Below, in pieces: positions 48,661 to 61,122 of a stretch of DNA of 64,000 nt (its first letter is position 1; each line of letters opens with the position of its first letter). Source of the DNA: Prostheceraeus crozeri (Eukaryota; Platyhelminthes; Polycladida; Euryleptidae). The stretch covers positions 1-64,000 of the forward strand of contig CAJQUW010011607.1 in assembly GCA_907163375.1 (NCBI GenBank), in the 5' to 3' direction. A program made the translations under genes and the position numbers. Under the pieces are notes generated by a model. That model searched no databases, was not told the DNA's origin, and was given only the letters and a program-made list of their open reading frames with translations.

Positions 48661-50401
48661 CGTGGTGTGATCCAAAATGTCCCGGACTAACCTACTTGCA
48701 GATAACCTGTGATAACGAATACTACTTCAGATGTAAATTTAGGTCTTTAAGGCATGAGAAATATGGTCGCCGAAATTTTTCTGGCCAGTTTTCTATTTTT
48801 AAAAAATATTTTTACATTATAACATGAATTTCTGTATTTTCTGAATTGATCGAGATCCGATTTGTCTTATTGTTATAGTTAGATTGATTTTGATTTGTAC
48901 CTTATTTGACGGATATCTTTGCCATGAATATTGCACGTCTTTTGTTAATTGCTTCATGTGTTACGATATCAATCAGTGAAGTTCATTCAGCACGCATTCA
49001 TTAAGAAATCCGTGTCAACGATGGTTCTTTGTTCTATCAGTTTTCATGATGGATGTGACAAGCGTGTCTTCAGTCGAATATCGCAGTGTGATACGATACC
49101 TCCTGATCCGCGGCTTCGCTAATGGTGACATTCTAAAGGAATTAAGCCTGGCATATGGAAGCAAAGCTCCATCGAGAACTACTGCTTATTTCTGGATAAG
49201 CGAATTTAAACGCGGAAGACAATCTGTGGAGCAAGATTTTTCAACTGTTGGTCGGCCGCAGGAGATTCCGGAAGAGAAATCGAGTCAGTGCGATGAAGTG
49301 ATTACAGCACACAGAAGGATAACCATCCGTGAGTTGTCAAGAGAGTTGCGAATCAGTTATCACTCCTGTCATGACATCATCGAAAGACTTGGATATCGCA
49401 AACTGGCATCACGTTTCGTACCGAAGTTTCTGTCACCTGAAATGAAGGAGAACAGACTTCTGGCGGCACAGTCAAATTTGGATCTCCTCGAAATGCACGG
49501 AGATCAGTTTCTGAACTGCATCCTTACAGAGGATGAAACACCTTTTTAAGTTTGTATCTGCCTCAAAGTAAGCGAGAATCTGCAGAGTGGCGAAAATCAG
49601 GCGAGTCTGCCCCTTTGAAAATGCGATCCGGAACATCACATCGCCGGTCGTTGATGCTGACGGTCTTTTGGAACGCTTCGGGAATCCAACTGGTTGACTT
49701 TGCGGATAAAGGAGTAAGAATCAATAGCGAATATTATTCCAATCTGTTATCTGAAGCGAGGAAGAAAATAAGAAAGCCACGAAACATTCCCCTCTACTTG
49801 CTTCATGACAATGCTCCGATTCACACCTCGCAGGAGACAACCAATGCCTTAACGAGAAACGGATTTCAACTATTGAGCCATCCTCCTTATTCACCTGACT
49901 TGGCCCCAAGTGACTTCTATCTGTTTAGATTCCTCAAAAAGCATCTTCGTGGACACCATTTTGAATCGCCAGTTGAACTGCGGGATGCAGTTACTGAGTT
50001 TTTTTGATTCTTTGACACCGGAATTTTTTCATAAAGCTTTTTGTGAATTGAGACTTCGTTGGCAAAAAGTGACGAATGCTAACGGCTCATACATTGAAAA
50101 GTAAACTGTTTTCTGGAACAAAACATTTGTTTTTCCGTTAATTATTAGTCAGGTTATTAGTGATAGCTTAACTGTCAAGTTAATCTAAATATATTAATTC
50201 TAAATCGCTAGAATTTATAGGAAAATCTTGAAATTCAGACAAAAATGTTTGAAAATTTTGAAAAAATAGAAAACTGACCGGAAAAATTTCGGCAACCATA
50301 TTTCTCATGCCTTAAAGACCTAAATTTACATCTGAAGTAGTATTCGTTATCACAGGTTATCTGCAAGTAGGTTAGTCCGGGACATTTTGGATCACACCAC
50401 G
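48661..50401 (+). mobile_element. Mariner element, copy B (1741 bp)
   Basis: Flanked by TA (48659-48660 and 50402-50403), with the same long TIRs as copy A. It differs from copy A by a 2-bp insertion in the transposase (near 49545), a 4-bp insertion in the 3' region (near 50141) and a few substitutions, which accounts for the 6-bp length difference. Inserted into hAT-like element B. Confidence 0.93.
49046..50104 (+). pseudogene. Mariner transposase, copy B, two frameshifts
   Basis: Almost identical to the transposase at 2248-3304. A 2-bp insertion in the T run at about 49543-49547, immediately after the first catalytic aspartate motif TEDETP, shifts the frame into a stop at 49547-49549. The rest continues in another frame to 50007, and the T7 run at 49999-50005 causes the same C-terminal shift as in copy A. 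This copy cannot make a complete transposase. Confidence 0.92.
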
Positions 50402-51946
50402 TATGTGCGTTTTCATGTTCATAGTTCATATTTCTTGTGTACATGTATTTCCGGCCAGCCTACGCCATTTTCGTTTCGTAAACGAGATATTCATTATTTC
50501 GTGAAAAAAGAAAAGAAAGTTAACGTTCAGCAAAGAATCAAACGCTGAGAGAGAGAGAGATTGAGATGAGATGCGAATAAATCTAATAATAAATTGACAG
50601 AAGAAATTCAATGTGCGAATAACGTGATTGTTGATGAAAGAAAAAACGACGATAAAAATGATATCATGAAATCCGATTAATGGTCCATTTTAAAAAAGGA
50701 GATTTAAAATTCCGTGATTAGAACGAAATGTGGTCGGGTCGAAAGCTAACGAGCAGTGATTAAAGGAAACTCTTTCAATTTTCAAAAGAAAGTAGTTTTA
50801 TCGTCAAGTCTCAAAAATTTGTATAAATTAGAAACGATGAGAAATTGACACAACAACAACTACCAGCAACAACACATACGACATCTTCAGTAGTTGTTAA
50901 AAGAACTCCAGGCTCTCGCGGTGCAACTTTACTACAGAAGTAACAATAACAACTGCCTGCCAGCGAACAACAACACAGCAGCGTATACGGCAACACATCA
51001 GCAAGCGCGATTGAAGGTTGACGGTTTAAGTGACACTGATATTTATGATATTATTTTGGTATAAGTGAGTCCGATCGAATATCGCATCTATATAACTACA
51101 TGTATAGTCTTAAAAATTAATATTGTTAATTGTTGTGATTGGAAGTTGAATAATAGTTCATGTAATTGAATAATTAATTATTAGAATAATTTGTTGACAC
51201 TGTCTATATTATGATTTGAACTGACAGGGTTGCTGCCCTTTAAGGCAACGTTAATTTTCCTTTTTCCAAACCAATTGTTTTTCGTGTGTACAACAAATAA
51301 GTTAATTTCCTATTTTTGTGCTTATCCTATCAAGAACTAAATTCAACAATTGCTTTATTTTGATTAATTATCTTACTTGATAAATAACTAAATAACAGAT
51401 TGAACGAAGATGATTGTCTTTTCATTGTCTGCTTAATCGCTGAAATAACATTGTCCGGGGCTAGTCCCATCGAAGTCACAAAAAATACCCTGTATTCAAC
51501 AACAGAATAAAGCTACCTCTGTCGATCTGTCTCTCTCATCTCTGCGCGCAGTTAACACAACGGCCGAGTACTGTGATTTCAATATTTGTACAAATAGATT
51601 TATCACAAGTCTATCGAAAAAGTGGAATTGAGGTTTATCAAGGTCAATTCCAATTCCAGTAGATTTAAATATCTTCAATTCCAATTCCGACTTTTCTAAC
51701 TCTGCCTGACACTGTCTCATTTTGTGATGAGAATAGCTTCACGCAAAAACCGATGCGAATTCTGTATGACGTCGCGCGTTGTTGTCAGTGCACGATGAAC
51801 GAAGGTGAAGCAAGTTGACTCAGTCTTCAAAAGTCTGTACGCATAGTTGACTTGACATCATGAGCTGAACTCTCAGCCGCATACTTATTAAAAAAAGCTA
51901 ACGGATTAACGGAAGTTAACGGATTGTGCCCAACTATGCTGATCAC

Positions 51947-52610
51947 ATAATGTAAAATGTTCAGCGAGAGATTATGGAGCATAACTTTTTATGAATTGAT
52001 AATTCTCAAGAAATTCTCGGGAGGTCATTGATTCGCTTGATACTTTTGTCCGCCATATTGACTGCATTGTCCTGAATAATGCTATATTCCATCGAAGTTC
52101 CAGCTCCGTTACATCAAACATTAACATCAAACTTGAAATAGGTGCCTTTACGTCACTTGCTGCTACTCGCAGGCATCTGTTGTACATTACATGTAGCTTC
52201 TGCTTGCAGGGAGACGATATGAATGTGTAGAATATTGATATGTATTCAAAATGGGGCTTGATATAAGTTTGTACTAACTTCAGTCGCACAGTTCTACTAA
52301 CAGAGTTCTTAAGTCGACGCTTACCAGTCAGCTTCCATGCAATTAGGAGTGACAAATATTTCATTTGTTTTTCGAATTTGAACTCTCGATCAATGCGCAG
52401 CCCAAGTAGAATAATAGTCACTGTTTTCCAAAACTATTCTATCAGCGTTAAAGCTGATAAGGTCACTCTCTGTTCCCAGGCATAGAAATTGAAATTTATC
52501 TGCTCCTACTTTTACAACTGTTACAGAATAGTGCTGTATTTATCCACATTAGTTGTTAGCCAAATTGTTGTTCATTTGCAACTTTGTTGGTAGTAGCAGC
52601 GTGATTTGAA
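51947..52610 (-). pseudogene. LINE reverse-transcriptase fragment (upstream half of an interrupted LINE)
   Basis: The frame 51972-52421 carries LLGLRIDREFKFEKQM, LKLVQTYIKPHFEYISIFY and a KLHVMYNRCLRVA block, the thumb/connection region of CR1/jockey-type reverse transcriptases. Degenerate upstream RT sequence continues to about 52610 with frameshifts and stops. 5'-truncated and dead. Confidence 0.75.
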
Positions 52611-53785
52611 TTATTATTTGAAGAAAATGACATTGACCCATGCACTAACCTAATGTCACCACGCTTGCTCATGATGGTTATGGTGGGATCCTTGTGACCA
52701 TACTTCTATTCTTCCTCCCCCTCCATATTCCAATTTTTCCGATGTCACCAAATTTCGTCGAACTTAGGCACATTGGGTTAAGAAGGATAAGATTGCACTG
52801 TCATAGAAGGATGGCACAAACAGCACTGAGAAGATTTACTTGAACCCTGGCATGAGGGATTGGTTCCCTGGATACTAGTTAGAATATAGGATTTGAAGGC
52901 AAATTTCAGACACAGTTATTTGTGATCATGTTCGTGGATTGTTGTCTACATTGAACGACAAAGCTGTAAAGTGCTGTAATTTTCTCCAAACCAGAGTAAT
53001 TTTATACACTCATCGCTTTTGCGTTGGTGGTAATGAAATGAGACTATACACTTAGAAGCGAGAGAAGAAGTAAATGTGAACTGAATATGTAGGGGGGGGT
53101 AAGAATGGAAGTACCTTCTATCGTGATGAGGAGGGATCAATGCCAAGCGCTAGAGAGAAAGAGTGAAGAACCATTTCGCTCAATTAGTCTGTTTAATCAA
53201 ATCTAGGCAGCACGATTGCAAAATATGTAGGTATCCGAAGCTAGTTTTCAAACTTTCATTAAATATCCGCAAATCACAAAATATTCGTAATACATTTGTC
53301 GTACGCTAATCTGCTGTGTTATCATCATTCATAATTATCAAAGCATTATTCTTAGCGTACATGTATCTGAGATTCACTCGTTGACTGCATTTTGAATTGG
53401 AAGGTTGTGATAATAGTGGGTGTGAACTAGGGCAGATGATGATTCCTGATATTGGATGAAATAGCAGCTATTCATGTCTGGTCACATTGTTCTACCTATA
53501 ATGCAGCTATTCACAGGCTGTTTTGAAATTTACAGAATGTAGAAGCGATATTGATGGACAATACGGAGAAATTGTTTCTTTATTCTTCGTATTTCGATAA
53601 GAGTAAACACGTTCCCGCATACATTTCGATAGACAAACCAAGGATGCGGAGTCCTATTATTTTGATAGTGGTGGCAATTATATAAGGCCTAGTTTTTTTT
53701 GAAAAAAATTGGAGCCTATACATCATAGATCATTATAGTCTTACCTGAACCTATCTTTAGTGATCAATGCTGTATCAATTATCAA
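52611..53785. other. Non-coding stretch, no gene seen
   Basis: AT-rich; a short G run at 53093-53098; no domain recognised. Confidence 0.4.
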
Positions 53786-54010
53786 TCATTTTCGATGAAA
53801 GTTGATCAAATGTCGCTTTAAGTTGGATGCATACGACTCGGCTCCTCCCATCTTGCTAATGCGTGCTTCACACCGTTTTTCTCCAGTCTCTACCAGACAG
53901 GAAAATCCCCATACTTCTCCAAAAAATATGATTACACCTTCGATTTTAATATGCGCTTTTGAAGAGCCATCACACACGATTAACGTGAGGGTAAGAGGTA
54001 ATGTTCTCAA
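53786..54010 (-). pseudogene. Possible BED-finger fragment
   Basis: Contains VWGFSCLVE and, after a Cys, SNLKRHLINFH, matching the aromatic start and the L..HL...H end of BED zinc fingers; one of the expected cysteines is not evident. Probably a broken hAT transposase or host BED exon. Confidence 0.35.
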
Positions 54011-56458
54011 ACAAACTAGTATTTTATTTTTGTCTTTGATGTGACCTTTGGCGCGTATGTGTGATCGAGGCTAGAAAGACTTTTCTTCTTTACTAAATCA
54101 CCGAGTGAAATTACAATCCTTTTTTCACTATCAATTGTCAATATTAATTCCCTCAACTACTACAAGCTTTGCATGCAGCAGTGTCTCTGTACTTCTGTTT
54201 GTCGGAGAAAGTTGACATCAAGACAATGACAGCCATATGTATGAAGATAAATAATTTGTTTGTATTATATATCGGATCTAGTTATAGGCTGGAGTCCGAA
54301 GTCCTCCGACTCCGCATACATTTCTACAAACACAATATCATTAACCAGGGATGTAGAGTTGATTTTTCCAACAAGTTTCCTTCGCACCCGCCTCAAACTG
54401 AAACAAGCAACCCACATCCGGGCAAAAAGGCCGCTCCCCGCCTATACACCGCAGTCAAATGCAGTCAACATTTTTTCCTGAATTTTTCCAACTGCTGTGT
54501 GTGCTATAAATCATCTTCATTCAAAATTCATCAACATACATTGTATGATTGTATTAATTGCAATTTTGATAATAATTTGATAAGTTGGGCTACAACAATA
54601 GAAAAGGAGATGGCCGGAATATTATAGAGCGACAAAATGTGACGTTTTGACGTTGCATAGGACGTTGTTGGCTAAAGAGCGAATTAGCATTTGCGACATT
54701 ACATCTTGACAAAAGTTTCTCGATTCGCATGACACCTTTAATGTGATGTCACATCCTTAATGATGTCTCAATACGATGCGAATGCGATACAACTCAATGC
54801 CACCGTCATAGAGACATGGCATACACTAAATTATAGCGATCAAAGAGCATAGAAAATTGCGGAGCTCCACGCTCTTTGAAATTCTGAAACCGCACATAGC
54901 AGCTGTAAATGTTAATACAGTTAACACTGTAGGCACTGAGTTTCTCGAGAACGCTAATGCAGGGAATTTGATTGGTATATGTTTTTATGTAAATGATTTT
55001 AATCGTTTACTCAGAACTAATGTCTTCCGAGTTGCTCCTGTTCGTGTATACCATGACTAGTGGTGAAATACCTAAAGTATACATGTCAATTTTCCATTTT
55101 GTTGATATTTCATTATAGCATTTTGAGCATTCGCTTGCGTCTCCCTAAACCTCACTACGTAAGCTAATATGTCCCACCTAACAATAGCTTATAAAATTCT
55201 GTTGACTAATAGCGTAAAATTATATCCTGAGTTTGATGTTACATTGGATTGCAGACTCACAACTATAACAGATGCCGGGAATTGTAAATGCTCTACAATC
55301 TCAATTGAAAATAATGTCTGAAAACTCATTCAAGAACAATCACATTTCATCGATCTTTTTGAAAATTTGTCTTCATTAGAAAAAGTTTGGTAGTTTGGCT
55401 AAACCCTATAAATTAAGGCAGGTTTGACCGAACCATCGTGCGTCCCGAAAATCAAGGTTAGGCCGAACCGAACGTTCGGTACATACATAATTAATTCAAA
55501 ATTCGAAAAAAAATTAATTTGCAACTTTGCAATAATGATAAGCCCTAATTGTTGTAAATTGCAAATAAGCAGCAGGCATACATGATCCTATTCAGCAATT
55601 TGCCATTTTAGGCTAATTGATTGTTTTAAAAGAGATTGTATTCGAATAACGTGATCGATATTTTCATTAGAGATTGTTAATACTAAACGACCAGGCTCGT
55701 CAATTGAGGTTACTCATAATCTCTTTTGCGATTTCTCATAAACTAAGGATTTCCTAGCATTCATACTAATTAACTTTTTCTAAATTCATGTGATGCTCAT
55801 TTTCACAAAAAATGGTTGCCTTCATCTCTCATATTACATTATCATGAAGAGATCTACCTAGAACGACCAAAACCGTCAATTGACGGCTGTTCAAGAATCA
55901 AAGAAAATTCGTCAAATTAACTGAAAGATACGGACGCAAGATTCGCAAGCCTTGCGGTGATTGTGCATGTGTGCGCGTAGCTTGCATGCGTTAAGCAATG
56001 AAAATTGTTGCTTAGCTACACTGTAGTTCAGACAGATTCTGGTGTCGAACTTAGAACACTTGGATCAGCGGTGGCCAGAATAACTTAAATTACCGGCGGC
56101 AATCAGCAATGCCGCTATCACAATAAAGTTCAAATATTTTTTGCAAATACACTTATTTGGCTGCAATCAGAAAACTATCAATATGTTATTTGATATAATG
56201 TATTCACACGCGTGTAAACTAAATTGTTTACGGAATTCAGATTCACAACAATAAATCCTTACAAATAGATGAACCAATTAATATCAAATCACATGTAAAC
56301 AAGTATTACAGATCAGGATTCACATTTACAAGAATGGGGTGATGAAGTTTATATAAAAGTTCCGAAAAGAAATTTATTCTTTACAACAAACATTTTCTTT
56401 GGGACTTTATCACAGAGTGAAAATATCAATACTGGAAAAATAGAAACAGGAAATGTAT
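54011..56458. other. Long non-coding stretch, no gene seen
   Basis: AT-rich, short unrecognised frames only (for example 54169-54627). Confidence 0.4.
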
Positions 56459-56688
56459 TTAATTGATCTCTATTATCGATGGTATATCATCTTGCTTTAT
56501 AATCTCTGTTGTAACAAAATGGAATATATCGCTGTCAATAGATTTCCACAGAAATGATATAGCCTTTTCAATTGATTGATATCTTTCCTCGCTTGTGCTT
56601 CTGGTGATTGTCGTCTCTAGAAGGGTTTCAGCTTGTTGTTTTAATGACTGCACCTTTGTTTGAATTACATCAACGCTCAGTCTTTTCC
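56459..56688 (-). CDS. Probable last exon of a nuclear-receptor ligand-binding domain
   Basis: Preceded on the minus strand by a splice acceptor (TTTTTATTTCAG, AG at 56689-56690); the frame runs to a stop at 56459. It begins KRLSVDVIQTKVQSLKQQ and includes SEERYQSIEKAISFLWKSID and ends IPSIIEIN. The pattern (LS.....V..L, then ERY..I...I..LW..I) resembles helices 8-11 of nuclear-receptor ligand-binding domains. It starts with two bases of a codon, complementing the one base left by the exon at 61011-61122. A short end lacking a clear activation helix is unusual. Confidence 0.5.
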
Positions 56689-56983
56689 CTGAAATAAAAA
56701 CGCGTATCCTTTAGTGTTATACGTGACACAGTGACAAAGTCAAAGGAGGATAGAGGAAATGACAGAAAACTAATATAAACAATCCGTCTATTAACCAATA
56801 TTATGAAATCATTTGACTGATTTTAGCGAGGTGTGAATAATGCATACACAGGGGTTAATCGGCCACAGTTAAGCAATGATATATTTAACAATGAATAACA
56901 TTGTTACTGAGTAAGTAGGGTTGTCCGCCGATATTTCACATGTCATTTTTCTATGAAAGTCGTTCATATATCTCCAAATCCAA

Positions 56984-57021
56984 ATTAGACGGCCTTAATT
57001 GCTTAATTGAGGCCGTCTAAT
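56984..57021. repeat. Short palindrome
   Basis: ATTAGACGGCCTTAATT pairs with AATTGAGGCCGTCTAAT (one mismatch) around a 4-nt loop. Confidence 0.85.
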
Positions 57022-57260
57022 ATTCTATGTAATACCATTGAGGTAGGAGCATTTCACCGTCCATCTTCGCATTCCCAGTGAAAATGACATTGAAGTGATT
57101 CCTATGGTTCACAATTTGGACTCGCAGATATCTCAACCTTTACATACTTCAATATTCTGAGCTGTATGGGCTATGTAGAAAATTATCATAGATTTGAGTC
57201 TATTGCAGATCAAAATCTTGGATTTTTGATGTCATAGATTTTAGGTTAAGTAACAATGCA

Positions 57261-57331
57261 TACCTTTCAAATGATCAGCCTAAATCGTCTGGCGCTACGC
57301 GCCGACGATTTAGGCTGTCATTTGAAAGGTA
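57261..57331. repeat. Hairpin with ~33-bp arms and GC-rich tip
   Basis: TACCTTTCAAATGATCAGCC pairs with GGCTGTCATTTGAAAGGTA, continuing through AAATCGTC/GACGATTT to a GGCGCTACGCGCC tip. Possible small MITE or RNA hairpin. Confidence 0.85.
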
Positions 57332-58185
57332 ATATATCTTCAATGTGTGTTCATTGCAACCGCATAGACATTTTGTTCAATGTCTATGAACAAAATATAG
57401 TAAGAAAATATAAAAAACAAAAAGAAAATATATGAAATTATGGTTTACAACAAGCAATTCTCTCCTTTACTTATGTGCAGTCTGTGCTCGTGTGGTGCAG
57501 ATCTGGTTGCCTTCTTTAATCTGCACATCTTAAATACATGCAGCTCAATGATGTAATGCATAATTGTTCTTGGATACTCTGGTGACGGCGTAAGCGTTTC
57601 ATCAAGAATAATCAATGACAGTTCTAGTAGCTATATCGAATGCTGACTTTAACGAACATAACAAAAATAACATTCGATTATGTTCGTTTTCATCTTGATT
57701 AAAAATTCAAAATGTTATTCGCTGTTCTATTTCCACGATAATATTCGTACTGGTTATTCCTATGATGCCATCTCTGGAAGATATGCAAATAGGCATACAG
57801 CAGTCGACATATCGACGAGTACTTCTTTAAATGCTATAATATGACATTAATTAGGATTCTATAATGAAATATTTCAGTGCATTGACCATGCCAAGTAAAC
57901 CCAATCAATAAAAATATTGTATTTGGTATAACCGGATACATTTTTACATGCTGTCTAACAATTGGTTTTTAACTCTGTCAAAAGCGGTGCCAAGCACGGT
58001 CGAAACAGGAGGAAAATAGAGGAGGCTTGAGATGTATGATTAGCTTGCTCTAATGCCGCAAAGCTATGCGACTGCAACAGAAACGACGAATACCTTTAAC
58101 TTTGCCACACACGGTCAGAGAGGAGACGAAGCATCTATTGATGTGCATGACTCTACCAGCACGCATGACGCGATCTTGTCAAGAC
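57332..58185. other. Non-coding stretch, no gene seen
   Basis: AT-rich; no recognised feature. Confidence 0.4.
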
Positions 58186-58189
58186 CGAA

Positions 58190-58620
58190 TAAAAGCTCGA
58201 AGAAGCCGTATCTAAAATTAGTGTGAGAATTCCGAAGTGTGCCGAATTTCTAAAATCGCGCGCGAGCCTCTTATTATCTTCAATTTGTAGATTGTCACCT
58301 AATGTCAGTAAAACGTCTACATTTAAGCTGTAGTTCCAGTCGTCTTGCAAGTTGCGGAGAGTCAAGAACCACAAAATTCCAATAGTTTAGGTAGATCCAT
58401 GTACTTCCGAGTTTGCTACACTTAATCACGCAATGATCTACCATTCATTTAACAACTTTTCCACAGCAGCTAGAAAAATGATATTTCTGGCAGTAACTGG
58501 GATGCCATATTTCCATGTAAAGTTAATAAAAGCGTCATGACAGCAAGATAAATCGCTGTATTTAAACAAACATGCTTTTTTGCTTACAAAAATGATATTC
58601 ACAGAATTTCCGTTAGGTGC
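58190..58620 (-). repeat. Inverted duplication, arm 1
   Basis: Its reverse complement aligns with 59060-59465 through shared blocks: GGAAGTACATGGATCTAC, ACTGCCAGAAATATC, GTCATGAC, GACAATCTACAAATT. The arms are diverged and separated by about 440 bp. Part of arm 1 reads as an open peptide (for example IPVTARNIIFLAAVEKLL), but the frame is not conserved in arm 2. Confidence 0.72.
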
Positions 58621-59059
58621 TGCACGGTTTCAGTAATATGATGATTCTTCAATGATCTAACAACATTCACTTAGATCGATACCTGACTCAACAGTTGAAA
58701 TTGCGAAAAGCAAGCAGCTATTGCCCATTCAATTCCCACTAACTTGCGCCAAGAGATAAGTCTGATTTCTATGGAAAAATCTGTCAGTTAAATTAAATAT
58801 TGAAAAATAGGGCTTTTGTTGAATAGATATTGAGCCGATTCACAGCACGTCATAATTAGTTTTGATCTGGCATACTGATGAAATGGCATATTAGAGGCTA
58901 ATACAATCAGCATGAATGAATAAATTCCATCATGTCTACCCTACATAGCACTTGTCGGAAGTAAGAAATCGATTGAAGTAAAGCTAAGAATTGTCTATCT
59001 CAATTTACAATCTGCTGCTCAAATTCATTACTAAATATAACGGATGGTACCTAAAGGAC

Positions 59060-59465
59060 AATTCTATGAATACCATTTTTGTAAGCAGAAAACCATGCTT
59101 GTTTAGCTGCTACAATAAATCGCGTTGTCATGACGGTTTTATTGACTTTAAAAGGGAAATAAGTCAAACCAGCTACTGCCAGAAATATCGTTTATCTAGC
59201 TGCTGTAGGACAAATCTGTCCTAAAAATGCAATAAGGATCATAAAAATGAGATATCTCATTTGGAGTTATTAAATAAATGTTAGGTCATTACGTTGTTAA
59301 GTTATTAACGCGGAAGTACATGGATCTACATAAACAGATGGAATTTTGTGATGGCTTACTCTCCGTAACTTGCAGGACGCCTGAAACTGCAGCTCTTTAC
59401 TGACGTTGGATGACAATCTACAAATTTAAAGTAATAAGAAGCTCGTGTGCGAATTTAGGAAGAGA
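59060..59465 (+). repeat. Inverted duplication, arm 2
   Basis: Diverged inverted partner of 58190-58620, with the shared blocks in the opposite order and orientation. Confidence 0.72.
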
Positions 59466-61010
59466 ACGTCAGTAGCTATCGGATTAAATTCCAATTATTG
59501 TTATTTTGAATGTTCACCCCTTCTACCAGAATGGAGGGATGGAGTAAGTGCTAAAGGAAATGAAAAAGGCCCTAATCGCGTGGACGCTCGGACATCTGGG
59601 GGATGACATGGACAGGACAAGGAAGATAAGATAGTGATGGTATGATTGTTCTACGATCAGGAAATTATAAACATCAAATTCTTGGTTTTGACTCCATTCT
59701 CAGTCGTGCCGCCGCTTGCGCGATTGAGTGAAAACCTGTCAAATAACTGATAATCAGCGCCCGACTGTTCACCGCATTGTTCATGGTTTCCGAAGTTCAA
59801 GTGCATGCACCATCTGAAGCAGTCACAGATGAAGAGGAAGACAATTTCTACTCTAGAGGTCCTGGTATCCGAGATCTGGTATCGGATTGGCAGGACTGAT
59901 AGGCGACTTTATCGCCAATCTGGACGGAGATAGACCTGAAGTGCATTCAGCTGCTGGCCAGTTTGAATCTGCAGATGAAACTAATTAAGTGCTGAGAACG
60001 ACTACTATCTCTAAGCAATGTTTCTTTTGGAAATACCACAGATCATGGCATTCCGACAGAGTGAACGATAGACATTTGGCCTTGTCGCCAAACGCAGCAT
60101 GCTACCAGGGATTGCTCACACCGCGTCTTCACCTTCATCTTGTTAATCTGTGTAATTACATCTTTTACAGTGTCAACCTAGTTTAGCTCTCCAGGGTGCT
60201 CCGCCCTACTATGCCCTCGCAGTTAATCCACATTTACATTTCGTCACTTCTGAAGGCAACATACTCACCTGTGTATATTCATTCTTTTGAATTGTATAAT
60301 GTACATAGCTCTTGATAAAGTACAACGCACAATTGGCCTCCTAGTGAAATTGTATAAATTTCTCTTCGCAAGAGGCAGGCCCGTAACACCCCGATGATGC
60401 GCGCGCATCACATGATTGTGTAGGTATGCAGAGATTGGTTGTTTTCAATTGGTTAGTTAAATTGCATTTAACTTTTTGCAAACTTCATATGGGCGTCTCG
60501 CGGACTTCCACCAATCGTGCAAGCCAAGCCAGTGTATTTCTATGTCTGACTTTTGAATAAAGGAAATAAGTATAAAAAACAGAAAATGAAACATGCGAGT
60601 CTCGAGATGCTGAACTACGACCAAAAATGATATTATGGTGAAGTTTGACATAATAACCAGTCTTCTTCAAGGCTGTATCCTATCACCTATTCTATTCCTC
60701 ATCGCTATTCACTTTTTCATAAAGAAAACGATGAGTTATCGTGTACATCATATTAAACGTGGTTATAATCAATTCGTCACAAAATTGATTTATTACTTGA
60801 CATATTTAACAAGTTTTTCAGTCACAGTTTGCAGACCGGTATATTTTCTACTCACTCGAATACCGATGAAAAGCCGTTGGAGAAAGAATATGACAGGGGA
60901 AACAGGAAAGTTTAAGTGAAATTTGCAATTCCTAAATTATCATTAAGAATTGAAAAATGATCGAACACATTGCATATTTTGTATATTGCATAAGATTAAA
61001 AGCGTCTTAC
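59466..61010. other. Non-coding stretch (probably intronic), no other gene seen
   Basis: Lies inside the large intron implied between the two receptor-like exons; no recognised domain or repeat. Confidence 0.4.
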
Positions 61011-61122
61011 CTCCATGAAGAAACAAAACTGTCTCCATCAGGATTAATTCAATACCAGTTATATTCAATGTTGAAAATTGTGATGTGATGTCATTGATCT
61101 TGCTCCGAATTGACGCAAATCT
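61011..61122 (-). CDS. Probable internal exon of the same nuclear-receptor-like gene
   Basis: Acceptor CCATTTACAG before 61122 and donor GGAG|GTAAGA after 61011. The 112-nt exon encodes RFASIRSKINDITSQFSTL then NITGIELILMETVLFLHG, matching the L-x-[IL]-x-x-x-E-x-x-L-[LM]-x-x-x-x-LF pattern of helices 6-7 of ligand-binding domains. It ends in phase 1, fitting the downstream exon. Upstream exons were not found and may lie beyond the window. Confidence 0.45.

Larger units (their letters stand above)
48412..51704. mobile_element. hAT-like element B (3293 bp with nested mariner)
   Basis: Ends CAGAGCTGGAAAAATTCC and, as reverse complement of the right end, CAGAGTTAGAAAAGTCGG. An exact 8-bp duplication CCTGACAC lies at 48404-48411 and 51705-51712. 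Both subterminal regions are arrays of AATTCCAATTCC. It has no recognised transposase and is nested inside element A. Confidence 0.85.
47837..51938. mobile_element. hAT-like element A (4102 bp with its nested insertions)
   Basis: Ends CAGTGTTGGGCA and TGCCCAACTATG (10 of 12 complementary). Flanking 8-mers CTGTTCAC (47829-47836) and CTGATCAC (51939-51946) match at 7 of 8. Subterminal GTTAAC/CGTTAA motifs are dense at both ends. About 0.8 kb is its own sequence; the rest is element B and the mariner. No transposase recognised. It interrupts a LINE. Confidence 0.8.
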
